DNA of 64,000 nucleotides from Blautia liquoris (lineage in GTDB: Bacteria; Bacillota; Clostridia; Lachnospirales; Lachnospiraceae): NCBI RefSeq assembly GCF_015159595.1, contig NZ_CP063304.1, positions 2,976,001 through 3,040,000 of the forward strand, written 5' to 3'. The notes under the pieces were generated by a model, which searched no databases, was not told where the DNA came from, and saw only the letters and a list, made by a program, of their open reading frames with translations. Within the stretch, counting starts at the first letter, position 1, and each line of letters starts with the position of its first letter. Positions 42,873 to 50,831 of the stretch are shown here, piece after piece. Made by a program: the position numbers and the translations under genes.

Positions 42873-44255
42873 TTATTTATCCTCCGCAATAGAAATTTCT
42901 TTCAGCTTGCCCTTTGGTTTTTTACTCTGCTCTTCCATGGCAAGCCGCGGTAATTTTCCGTATGCATAATCTCCGGGATCCATGTTGATTTCCTTATATA
43001 TCTCCTTATGCACATGGGTATAAGGCTCCGCCATCGTATAGGGTGGAAAATTAAATGCTTCTGTAAACTCTGTGACTGAGTTAACCAACACGTATTCCGT
43101 GTCTCCCATTCCATTATAAACGGCGGCATTCAGCTGGGCCCATTGACTGAGCTTTGCCATGCTGGAGCAGTTTGTAAAGCGTTCCGTATTCGGTTCTCCG
43201 AAACCATACTCTGAAGCGGCAGAACCCGGAACGGCAGTCACCGCTTCCGCAGCCTCAATGCAGGCCATATCCACGGCAACAGGATCACGGGATGCAAATA
43301 CTCCGAGATTGGGAGTGAGCGCTTTGTCATGGAAGTTTCCGCAGTCACACCCTGGTGTGATATCCATGGCATAGTTCAGGAAAATCATCTTCTCCTTTCC
43401 AATCGCATGTATAAATCCACAGGCTGCATCTGTGATTCCGGCAGGCCAGCTCGGAACCAGTTCCGGTGGGAAATTATACACGCCCTGGAAGAGGTAAGCA
43501 AAGCAGAAGCCGCACTGGCGGCATTTTTCGCTGTCACGTGTCAGTGTCTCTCCATCATAAGCAAATGCTTCACAAGGGCAGTTATCTACCATGCGTTCAA
43601 TCAGATTGGGACTTGGTGCCTGTGCATGTTTTTTTACAGCATCCTGATTAATCTGCCACGTCTTAATTCCAATTTCCGGATGTGTGATATTGTGTATGGC
43701 ATATTTCCCTCTGGCAGATGCCATACCGATTCCCACATTTTTCATGGCACCTCCAAAGACGCCCATAGCATGCCCTTTAAAATGGCTGACCACGATGACC
43801 ACATCAAAATCCAGCAGCTTCTTCGCCAGGTATGCATATTTTAAGTATACGCCGTTCGGAACTTCTACTTTGACATCTTCCGTACCATAGTCACCATCGC
43901 AGATAATGATTGGACATCCCATGGTTTCTTCTGTAAAGCCGTGGGCTGCCGCCACCCGAAGATGGTCTTCTCTGGAGATACGTGAAACACTCTCTCCATA
44001 TGCGGCAACGCAGGTTTCCACTATAGCAGGCTTTCCGCCCAGACGCTTCACCTCATCCGCTACCGCACTTACCCAATGGGGACGCAGATTCAGGGCATTG
44101 CCCCACTCTCCCATATGCGTCTTGATGGCAACCCGGTCACCCGGCTTGATCATTCCGGCAAGTCCCGCGTCTTTCAGCACCTTAACTCCTTTAAAAGGAA
44201 TACTGTCCATCATAGAGCCCGCACGATCATTGAGATAATACACTTTTGAAGACAT
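42873..44255 (-). CDS. DUF362 domain-containing iron-sulfur protein
   Basis: This 460-aa protein starts at the ATG at 44255, which follows GAGAGG; the longer frame lacks a ribosome site. DUF362 features are GDRVAIKTHMGEWGNALNLR, FDVVIVVSHFKGHAMGVFGG, AMKNVGIGMASARGK and RDPVAVDMACIEAAE. Cys motifs (CPCEAF; CRQCGFCF; ITPGCDCGNF) suggest an Fe-S cluster in the C-terminal half. Close relatives are called Fe-S-binding or uroporphyrinogen-like proteins without a known reaction. It is the last gene of a TetR-controlled redox operon, 26 nt after the CobW-like gene. Confidence 0.85.
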   Translation of the reverse strand: MSSKVYYLNDRAGSMMDSIPFKGVKVLKDAGLAGMIKPGDRVAIKTHMGEWGNALNLRPHWVSAVADEVKRLGGKPAIVETCVAAYGESVSRISREDHLRVAAAHGFTEETMGCPIIICDGDYGTEDVKVEVPNGVYLKYAYLAKKLLDFDVVIVVSHFKGHAMGVFGGAMKNVGIGMASARGKYAIHNITHPEIGIKTWQINQDAVKKHAQAPSPNLIERMVDNCPCEAFAYDGETLTRDSEKCRQCGFCFAYLFQGVYNFPPELVPSWPAGITDAACGFIHAIGKEKMIFLNYAMDITPGCDCGNFHDKALTPNLGVFASRDPVAVDMACIEAAEAVTAVPGSAASEYGFGEPNTERFTNCSSMAKLSQWAQLNAAVYNGMGDTEYVLVNSVTEFTEAFNFPPYTMAEPYTHVHKEIYKEINMDPGDYAYGKLPRLAMEEQSKKPKGKLKEISIAEDK

Positions 44256-44281
44256 GAAATCGACCTCTCTTTCTGCATATT

Positions 44282-45235
44282 CTATATGCAATCTGAAAAT
44301 GACTCCCGCAATGACAGTTCATCCGGAAGATTGCTTCCGATAAGCACCACCGTACTCTTTCGTTCCTCTCCATCTTCCCAGAGACAATCAGCCTTTGAAT
44401 GAAAGGACTTGCGGACAGCCTGGAACTCATATCGCCAGTCATCCCCAGCAAAGCAGAAAAAGCCTTTGCTCCGAAGAATCTTATTTCCCTCCTCTTCGAA
44501 CAGACGATTGAGCCACTTGTTAACCTTTTCCTTATCCATCGGACGTGTTTCACTCAGAACAATTGTATGTATTTCCTGCATCGGTTTTCGTTCCTTTCCA
44601 ATCTTCAGGTCCTTAAGCTGCGAATACAGTGAAATATTCAGAACATTCTTAAGCGGAACTCTCCCATAGCTGCTGCGATAAATCTCTGCCATTCCATTAA
44701 GCTCTTTAATGCGTTCCTCGAGCCTGGAAAGTTGTTCCTCATCTGCCAGATCCACTTTGTTGAGGACAATTGCATCAGCAAAAACCACCTGCTGCCTTGC
44801 CACTTCAAACTCTTCCAGATTAAGCAGTCCATATTCGGCATCTACCACTGCGATATAACCATTCAGCCGATAGTGCACAGGCATATGTCCCACCAGAAAC
44901 AAGTGCACCAGACTTTCCGGCATATCCAGACCGCTGCACTCCATAAGCAGCCGGTCAAATGGCTGCGCCGCATCGCTATACAATTTATGAAGGTAATCAT
45001 AAAGTACCAGCTGTGGATCGTCATGGACTGTCACACCGGGAAATACATGTATATGACCGGTAACATTTTTGAGCAGCTTATCATCAATGGATACCGCCCC
45101 ATACTCCCTTACGATAACATCTGTGCGTTCTTTTTTCTGCTCCTCTAAGATGTAATTGAGAAATGTGGTTTTCCCTGCTCCCAAAAATCCCCCGATTACA
45201 TTGACGCCGACAGGTTTACTGTGATAATGTGTCAT
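44282..45235 (-). CDS. CobW/HypB/UreG-family GTPase (metallochaperone-like)
   Basis: This 317-aa COG0523 GTPase has Walker A GGFLGAGKTTFLNYI at the N terminus, Walker B region LLMECSGLDMPESL, NKxD base specificity in VLNKVDLADEEQL, and a C-terminal CobW domain (IHTIVLSETRPMDKEKVNKW, FFCFAGDDW). The usual CxCC metal-binding motif is not evident; VREYGAVSIDDKLL stands in the switch region and the segment near residue 100 reads MECSGLD. Family members deliver metals (Zn, Co, Fe) to client enzymes. Clustering with an Fe-S flavoenzyme and DUF362 suggests a client in this operon. Confidence 0.88.
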   Translation of the reverse strand: MTHYHSKPVGVNVIGGFLGAGKTTFLNYILEEQKKERTDVIVREYGAVSIDDKLLKNVTGHIHVFPGVTVHDDPQLVLYDYLHKLYSDAAQPFDRLLMECSGLDMPESLVHLFLVGHMPVHYRLNGYIAVVDAEYGLLNLEEFEVARQQVVFADAIVLNKVDLADEEQLSRLEERIKELNGMAEIYRSSYGRVPLKNVLNISLYSQLKDLKIGKERKPMQEIHTIVLSETRPMDKEKVNKWLNRLFEEEGNKILRSKGFFCFAGDDWRYEFQAVRKSFHSKADCLWEDGEERKSTVVLIGSNLPDELSLRESFSDCI

Positions 45236-45272
45236 ACTTCCTCCCCGGATATCTTATGCTGTCATCTTACAA

Positions 45273-47174
45273 TCAATCCAACGCTGCCGCTGTATCAAAG
45301 GCACTCTGAACCGCCTCTGCAATCAGGCCTGTCTTGTCAGAATCACCGATATTGTAAATCCTGTCAAACCGATCCTTTATAGTATTATACAGGCCGTTAT
45401 TTGCAGAGACACCCATAGACAATACGACCTCATCCGCAGGAATGGAAACACTTTCACCAGTTTCAAGATTTTCCGCCTTCACCGCATCCTGTGTGATTTC
45501 CAGAAGCTTATGCTTCATCCGTATATCAATCCCCGCAGCCATTGCATGGCCCATGGCCAACATTTGCTCCGTAGATGTCGCAGCCGGATCCGATGGCGGA
45601 AGCATATCGATGATGGTCACCTTATTTCCACGGCTCGCATAGGTGGCACCACATTCCAGACCTACAAGCCCGGCTCCCACAATCACAACCTGCTTTCCCT
45701 TGCCCTCCGGAAAATCAGCAAGAATATCCCGGACTTCCTTCACATTGGGCAATTTGATTCCCGGAATGGAACCCGGAATGACTGGATTAGATCCTGTACA
45801 CACAAACACAGCATAGGGATCTAAGGCGGCGATGTCATCACCGTCAGCTTCTTTTCCTGCATTTACCTGAATTCCCAGCCGCTCCACTTCATTACGGAAA
45901 TATTCGATATGCCACTTGAGCTTCGACTTACCATCCGGAACAGATCCAATCAGTTCCATGCCTCCCACCTCAGGTTTCTTTTCGAATATCACAGGAACAA
46001 ATCCGCGTTTTGCAAGAGTGACAGCCGCCTCAAGCCCTGCCGGTCCACCCCCGGCTATGGCAACCTTACGTTCTTTTCCATCCTCTTTCAATACAATATC
46101 TTCCAGCTCCCGCAAAGCCAGCGGATTGACCGTACATCCGGAAACACCAGGTAATACTGGATTCATACAGTGCATACAGGAAATGCAGTGATGCATCTCG
46201 CGTTCTCTGCCCTGCTCCAGTTTGACTACCCACTCAGGCTCGGCCAAAAGCCCCCGCCCCATTCCAATCATGTCACATCTTCCTTCGGCAAGCACCTGCT
46301 CCACATACTCCGGATGTCTCAGGCTGCCGGTAGCCATGACCGGAATCTTTACACCGGACTTTTTAACAGCTTCTGCGAGCGGAACCTTCCAGCCTTCCGG
46401 ACTGCGTCCATCGGCAGACATGCCCAGAATGTTGGTAAGCCCTCCTCCGGCACTGACAGAGATCATATCCGCTCCGGCTGCTTCCAGAATCGGACCGGCC
46501 TTGGCTGCTTTTTCCGCCGTCATTCCTTCGGGATTGAAATCATTTCCATTAATTTTGGTAGTCACGGCAAATCCCGCTCCGCAGGCCTTTTTAATCATGC
46601 CGATTAATTCTGTTGTAAATCGAAGGCCATTCTCCATGTTTTGCGCCCCATACTCATCCGTCCGCTTATTAAACAGGGGGGTGAGGAATTGCTCTAACAG
46701 ATAATTATGGGCAATATGAACCTCCACTCCATCGGCTCCGGCTTTCTGCGCCCGGATGGCTCCCTGTACAAACGTATTCTGAAGCTCTTTAATCTCTTCC
46801 AGGCTGAAATCAGCCACCGCTTTAACTTCTGTAGCATCGCAGCCATATGCTGTTATTCCCGGATGCCAGGGCTGAAACAGGAATTTCGATCCATGACTAT
46901 GTACCGCATCTACCAGTTTCTTCATCCCGGGAATAAACTTATCGTCATAGATTCCCGGCTGCATAGGCAACTTGGACGGATAGTCTGGAAACGTGATACA
47001 GGCACCGGTAACGATCAGGCCAACATGATTTTTTGCGTAATTCTCATAATAAGCAATCTGTCTGTCCGTAATGAAGTTATCGGGTGTGGACAGCCCTTTT
47101 GCCATAGCCAGGTACATCACCCGGTTGCGCAGCTGCATGGGTCCTACTTGAATTGGTTCTAAAATTTTATACAT
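45273..47174 (-). CDS. FAD/FMN/Fe-S NADH:flavin oxidoreductase (old-yellow-enzyme/2,4-dienoyl-CoA reductase type)
   Basis: This 633-aa protein starts at the ATG at 47174, after AAAGGCG. The N-terminal OYE barrel (PIQVGPMQLRNRVMYLAMAK; VEVHIAHNYLLEQFLTPLFN) binds FMN. A four-Cys segment (CISCMHC and CTVNPLA) should hold a [4Fe-4S] cluster. The C-terminal FAD/NAD(P) domains show AIAGGGPAGLEAAVTLAKRG and GAGLVGLECGATYASRG. This is the FadH / BaiCD / BaiH architecture, reducing C=C bonds in enoates, steroids or bile acids. The substrate is unknown; no bai operon genes accompany it. Confidence 0.92.
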   Translation of the reverse strand: MYKILEPIQVGPMQLRNRVMYLAMAKGLSTPDNFITDRQIAYYENYAKNHVGLIVTGACITFPDYPSKLPMQPGIYDDKFIPGMKKLVDAVHSHGSKFLFQPWHPGITAYGCDATEVKAVADFSLEEIKELQNTFVQGAIRAQKAGADGVEVHIAHNYLLEQFLTPLFNKRTDEYGAQNMENGLRFTTELIGMIKKACGAGFAVTTKINGNDFNPEGMTAEKAAKAGPILEAAGADMISVSAGGGLTNILGMSADGRSPEGWKVPLAEAVKKSGVKIPVMATGSLRHPEYVEQVLAEGRCDMIGMGRGLLAEPEWVVKLEQGREREMHHCISCMHCMNPVLPGVSGCTVNPLALRELEDIVLKEDGKERKVAIAGGGPAGLEAAVTLAKRGFVPVIFEKKPEVGGMELIGSVPDGKSKLKWHIEYFRNEVERLGIQVNAGKEADGDDIAALDPYAVFVCTGSNPVIPGSIPGIKLPNVKEVRDILADFPEGKGKQVVIVGAGLVGLECGATYASRGNKVTIIDMLPPSDPAATSTEQMLAMGHAMAAGIDIRMKHKLLEITQDAVKAENLETGESVSIPADEVVLSMGVSANNGLYNTIKDRFDRIYNIGDSDKTGLIAEAVQSAFDTAAALD

Positions 47175-47266
47175 CTTTTTCGCCTTTCTGTTACACAATA
47201 TTTATGGTTATAGTACCTGACATCCAGCCAGGTCTTTATCCATCTTGTTGTTAAAACCACCTTTGC

Positions 47267-47881
47267 CTATATACAATATTCCTGTTTAAAAAGTGTAATA
47301 AGTGATTCAATTGTCTGACTAACTTGCATTTTAGAAGTGATAAAATCTGTTTTTTCAATTAGGTTGTAGAGCCCCTCATAAAAGATAAACATCATATTCA
47401 CCATATGATACGGATCTGCCTCCTTTTTAAGTTCTCCTTTTTGAATGGCTCTTGCGATGCTGTCCACTTTCATTTCATAGACACGCTTCCGATATGTTTT
47501 AAAAATCTGGTTCGCCTCTTTTAGGCTATCCTCTTTTAGACTGTCTTCTTTGGAAGTCGTAAAGATTGGATGTTCTGAATTCGGGGCTATATTTCGCGTA
47601 CAATAGTAAAGATCTTCCCGTAATAGTTCTAGAATATGTTTATCCTGGCTGAATATTCTCCGATACTCAATCAGACTCCTTTCTGAATATGCTTTCACAC
47701 ATGCAAGATATAATACTGATTTGCTCTCAAAGTGATAATATAAGGGACCGCGTGAAATCCCTGCAGCTTCTGCAATGTCCCTCATGTTTGCAGCATCATA
47801 TCCTTTTTTTAAAAATATCTGAATTCCTGTATTTATAATCAATTCTTTGTTTCTGCGCGTCTCTTCCGCCGTTGTCCTCAT
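47267..47881 (-). CDS. TetR/AcrR family transcriptional regulator
   Basis: This 204-aa regulator runs from the ATG at 47881, preceded by TGGAG; the longer frame begins inside an inverted repeat and is less likely. The HTH is RDIAEAAGISRGPLYYHFES. The ligand-binding helices follow, with a short tandem duplication (SLKEDSLKE) caused by a repeated 15-bp unit. It is the first gene of the leftward OYE-CobW-DUF362 group (92-nt gap) and probably autoregulates the operon through the inverted repeat just upstream. Confidence 0.92.
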   Translation of the reverse strand: MRTTAEETRRNKELIINTGIQIFLKKGYDAANMRDIAEAAGISRGPLYYHFESKSVLYLACVKAYSERSLIEYRRIFSQDKHILELLREDLYYCTRNIAPNSEHPIFTTSKEDSLKEDSLKEANQIFKTYRKRVYEMKVDSIARAIQKGELKKEADPYHMVNMMFIFYEGLYNLIEKTDFITSKMQVSQTIESLITLFKQEYCI

Positions 47882-47903
47882 AATGTGTTTTTTCTCCATA
47901 TCA

Positions 47904-47938
47904 ATCATACACATGTGAATAATACATAGCTGTATGAT
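47904..47938. promoter_or_regulatory. Inverted repeat upstream of the TetR-OYE operon
   Basis: ATCATACA (47904-47911) and TGTATGAT (47931-47938) form a perfect 8-bp inverted repeat 19 bp apart, with a CACATGTG palindrome inside the left part. The position suits a TetR operator. Confidence 0.45.
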
Positions 47939-48133
47939 AAACTTATATCATTCTTATACCATATTTTTATTTTTTATTCAAGTTATTTAATAAAACTTTA
48001 TTATAATGTTGATTTCTCTACAAAATGTTCAAAAATCATTTTTAAACTTTGTTTCTTTTTTACCCAATCAAATAGCAGAATGTATTTTTATTTATCACCC
48101 TGCTTGTGAATGTCAATCTTTTTATTCTATTTA

Positions 48134-48215
48134 CTACCCTATCCAACCGGCAATATCTTCCGGATCAAACGAATATTCAAGCGGCTTTCCATAAACCGTC
48201 TCATAGGCTCTTTTC
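48134..48215 (-). pseudogene. Possible coding remnant upstream of the second TetR gene
   Basis: A 26-codon open stretch without a start codon (KRAYETVYGKPLEYSFDPED then IAGWIG, stop) reads like the C terminus of a real protein, preceded by a stop codon. It cannot be assigned. The rest of 47939-48250 is AT-rich and shows no gene. Confidence 0.25.
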
Positions 48216-48254
48216 TAAGGGATGAAAGGGCTTGATAAACGCGGTCTCCTATGG

Positions 48255-48285
48255 TATAATACACTGGTAAAAATAACATTGTTAT
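48255..48285 (+). promoter_or_regulatory. -10 box and palindromic operator of the ABC-associated TetR gene
   Basis: TATAAT at 48255-48260 is followed by the palindrome ATAACA-T-TGTTAT (48273-48285), 12 bp before the start codon. This is a typical autoregulatory TetR site. Confidence 0.5.
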
Positions 48286-48297
48286 CTTTGGTGATTT

Positions 48298-48945
48298 ATG
48301 CAGACAAAAGCTAATGCCACAAAAAACCGAATATTGGATTGTGCCCGGAGTGAATTTCTGAGTGCAGGGTTTGCAAAAGCTTCTCTGCGGCGTATTGCTG
48401 CACAGGCAGAAGTGACAACCGGTGCAATCTATCGCTACTTTCCAGATAAACGCGCCCTGTTCACAGCGGCAACGGAGGAGGCTGTCACCCAGTTTGAAAA
48501 ATTGATGGCTGGCATGAGCGATGAAACTGTGCTGGCTGCAGGCGAAGGGGTTTCTTTTGGTCCAAGAGATAGCCGGGAGAACATGGCAACATTTTACGGT
48601 ATGATTTATGAATACTTTGACCAATTCTATCTTTTACTGATGTGCGGAGACGAAACAGGCGGCCGTTCTTTTCTCCATGAGTTTGTAAAGGTCGAGGAAG
48701 AATCTACGTTAGCGTATATTGGCGCATTAAAAAAGCATTATGGTTCCGATTATGAGGTGGACGAAGTTGCTCTTCACTTTTTACTGGAAGCCTATGTGTC
48801 TGCCCTCTTAGAGCCGGTACGCCACCGGATGAGTAGAAAAGACGCCATATTACATGCCCAGAACCTCAGCGTGTATTTTTCTGTGGGTTGGCTTGGCATG
48901 GAGCGCCTCCTGCGCGGCGAAAGTGAGGAATCGCTGATCCCTTGA
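48298..48945 (+). CDS. TetR/AcrR family transcriptional regulator
   Basis: This 215-aa regulator has the HTH SLRRIAAQAEVTTGAIYRYF, followed by a helical ligand domain. GGTGATTT precedes the ATG. It is followed by a hairpin and then two ABC transporter genes on the same strand, the usual layout for regulator and exporter. The palindrome at 48273-48285 is its likely own operator, whereas the ABC genes have a different palindrome (48999-49014), so it may not be their only regulator. Confidence 0.93.
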   Translation: MQTKANATKNRILDCARSEFLSAGFAKASLRRIAAQAEVTTGAIYRYFPDKRALFTAATEEAVTQFEKLMAGMSDETVLAAGEGVSFGPRDSRENMATFYGMIYEYFDQFYLLLMCGDETGGRSFLHEFVKVEEESTLAYIGALKKHYGSDYEVDEVALHFLLEAYVSALLEPVRHRMSRKDAILHAQNLSVYFSVGWLGMERLLRGESEESLIP

Positions 48946-48956
48946 AAGTAAAAAAG

Positions 48957-48992
48957 ATATAAATGCCCGCTTCAGGTGGGCTTTATATAAAT
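48957..48992 (+). terminator. Hairpin after the TetR gene
   Basis: TATAAATGCCCGC and GGTGGGCTTTATA form a stem around TTCA, shortly after the TetR stop. It is a probable (attenuating) terminator before the ABC operator. Confidence 0.5.
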
Positions 48993-48998
48993 GCATCG

Positions 48999-49014
48999 GT
49001 TAGTTATATCTAAC
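48999..49014. promoter_or_regulatory. GTTAG-N6-CTAAC operator before the ABC cassette
   Basis: GTTAG-TTATAT-CTAAC has the same half-sites and spacing as ATTAG-TCTCAA-CTAAC at 59955-59970 in the iron-transport promoter. The pattern resembles DtxR/IdeR-family iron boxes. Confidence 0.5.
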
Positions 49015-49040
49015 TCAAAACAAGAAAGGAGTCTGAATTA

Positions 49041-50831
49041 TTGGAAAAAAAAGAAAAAAAGCAAAATGGTCTCTCCCAGTCCCTTGGCTATGCGGGCAGC
49101 CACAAGAGCCTGACAATCCTGGGGTGCACTCTTTCTGCCATAGCGGCGGTGCTGGGTCTTGCACCCTACATATGCGTCTGGCTGGCTGCAAGAGACGCTT
49201 TGGAGGTCTTCCCCAATCTGTCCGCCGCCCCGGATCTGGCGCGCTACGGATGGATGGCTGTTTGGTTTTCTGTAGCCAATGTACTTGTCTATTTTGCTGC
49301 GCTGATGTGTACCCATCTGGCGGCATTCCGTACCGCACGCAATATTAGAAACACACTGATGCGCCATGTGGTTCAATTACCACTCGGCTATTTTATGGGC
49401 AGTCAATCCGGGCTTATACGCAAGCAGGTTGATGAAAATGCCGGACTCACGGAAGATATGCTGGCGCACAAGCTGCCTGATTTAACAGGCGCAATTGTTA
49501 CACCTATTGTCTCTGTCGCGGTACTGTTTTTCTATGACTGGGTAATGGGATTATTATGTCTGCTCACCATGGTTTTGGCACTTGTCAGCATGTTTGTGAT
49601 GATGAGCGGTGATAATGCCACCTTCTTTCACCGTTATCAGTTAGAGGTGGAAAAGATGAGCGGCGAGGCAGTGGAATATGTACGTGGCATTCCTGTGGTG
49701 AAGGTATTCCAGCAAACGGTGTACTCCTTCAAAGCCTTTTATAATGCCATCATGTCCTATTCCGACCTTGCAGGCAAGTATTCCATGAGCTGTCAGAAAG
49801 GGCAAACCTTTTTCCTCACCTGTATCAACGGTGCATTTGCACTGCTCGTTCCGGCAGCGCTCCTTATGGCAAACCGCGGTGACCCGGTTGGAGTACTTGT
49901 TAATTTCATCTTCTACGCTTTGTTTGCCCCTGCCTGTGGAGGCATGATTAACCGCATTATGTACGCAAGCGATGCTGTACGCCAAACGGACGAGGCAATG
50001 TTTAAGCTCAACCGGATTTTAGAGGAAAAACCTCTGCCAGAGCCAACTGCTCCGAAGAAACCACAGGGTGCAAGTGTGGAATTTCAAAATGTCACCTTTT
50101 GCTATCCCGGTACCGAAAATCCTGCTTTGGACCATGTCAGCTTTTCTGTCCCCGAAGGCGGAACCGTGGCGCTGGTAGGACCGTCCGGCGGCGGTAAAAC
50201 CACAGCAGCCAGCCTGATCCCGCGCTTTTGGGATGTACAAAAAGGCAGCGTTCTCATTGGCGGTGTTGATGTACGTGAAATCGCAAAAGAGGAACTGATG
50301 CAGCGTGTCGCCTTTGTATTTCAGGATACAAAGCTTTTTAAGAAAAGCCTGTATGAAAATATTCGTACCTCCTGCCCTGATGCCGCCCGTGAGCAGGTGC
50401 TCGCCGCTGCACACGCCGCACAATGTGATGATATTTTAGAAAAAATGCCGGACGGCATTGATACCGTGGTAGGCACAAAGGGCGTCTATCTTTCAGGCGG
50501 CGAGGCGCAGCGTATCGCTTTGGCGAGAGCAATCCTAAAAGATGCGCCGATTATCGTGCTGGATGAAGCGACTGCCTTTGCCGACCCGGAGAATGAGTAT
50601 CAGATACAAAAAGCATTTGAGAAACTAACCCGAGGTAAAACCGTGCTTATGATTGCCCATCGTCTATCCACCATTCAAAACGCCGATCAGATCCTGGTGT
50701 TGAATGAGGGCCAGGTGATGGAAAGAGGGACACAGGCGGAGCTGCTTTGGCAGGAGGGTAAGTATGCTGCTATGTGGGCGGACTACAGCCGTGCTGCTCA
50801 GTGGAAGGTTGGAAAGGAGGCCGCAGTATGA
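49041..50831 (+). CDS. ABC transporter, fused permease and ATPase (exporter fold), first subunit
   Basis: This 596-aa half-transporter is of type IV (exporter) fold. Six transmembrane helices lie in residues about 15-300, and the ATPase has Walker A VGPSGGGKTTAASLI, signature LSGGEAQRIALARAI and Walker B IIVLDEATAFADPENE. The start is TTG with AAAGGAG upstream (49025-49031). It overlaps the second subunit by 4 nt, so they form a heterodimer. The pair resembles YbtP/YbtQ- or IrtA/IrtB-like siderophore importers of exporter fold; the iron-box-like operator supports this, but drug or lipid export is possible. Confidence 0.9.
   Translation: MEKKEKKQNGLSQSLGYAGSHKSLTILGCTLSAIAAVLGLAPYICVWLAARDALEVFPNLSAAPDLARYGWMAVWFSVANVLVYFAALMCTHLAAFRTARNIRNTLMRHVVQLPLGYFMGSQSGLIRKQVDENAGLTEDMLAHKLPDLTGAIVTPIVSVAVLFFYDWVMGLLCLLTMVLALVSMFVMMSGDNATFFHRYQLEVEKMSGEAVEYVRGIPVVKVFQQTVYSFKAFYNAIMSYSDLAGKYSMSCQKGQTFFLTCINGAFALLVPAALLMANRGDPVGVLVNFIFYALFAPACGGMINRIMYASDAVRQTDEAMFKLNRILEEKPLPEPTAPKKPQGASVEFQNVTFCYPGTENPALDHVSFSVPEGGTVALVGPSGGGKTTAASLIPRFWDVQKGSVLIGGVDVREIAKEELMQRVAFVFQDTKLFKKSLYENIRTSCPDAAREQVLAAAHAAQCDDILEKMPDGIDTVVGTKGVYLSGGEAQRIALARAILKDAPIIVLDEATAFADPENEYQIQKAFEKLTRGKTVLMIAHRLSTIQNADQILVLNEGQVMERGTQAELLWQEGKYAAMWADYSRAAQWKVGKEAAV

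Noticed and set aside
45273-47174. Bile-acid 7-alpha-dehydroxylation gene baiCD/baiH
   Set aside because: The architecture matches, but none of the other bai genes is adjacent and the family has many other substrates.
48139-48624. 161-codon minus-strand frame opposite the TetR gene
   Set aside because: It is antisense to a clear TetR coding region; only the short 26-codon stretch at 48134-48215, in a different frame, looks possibly real.
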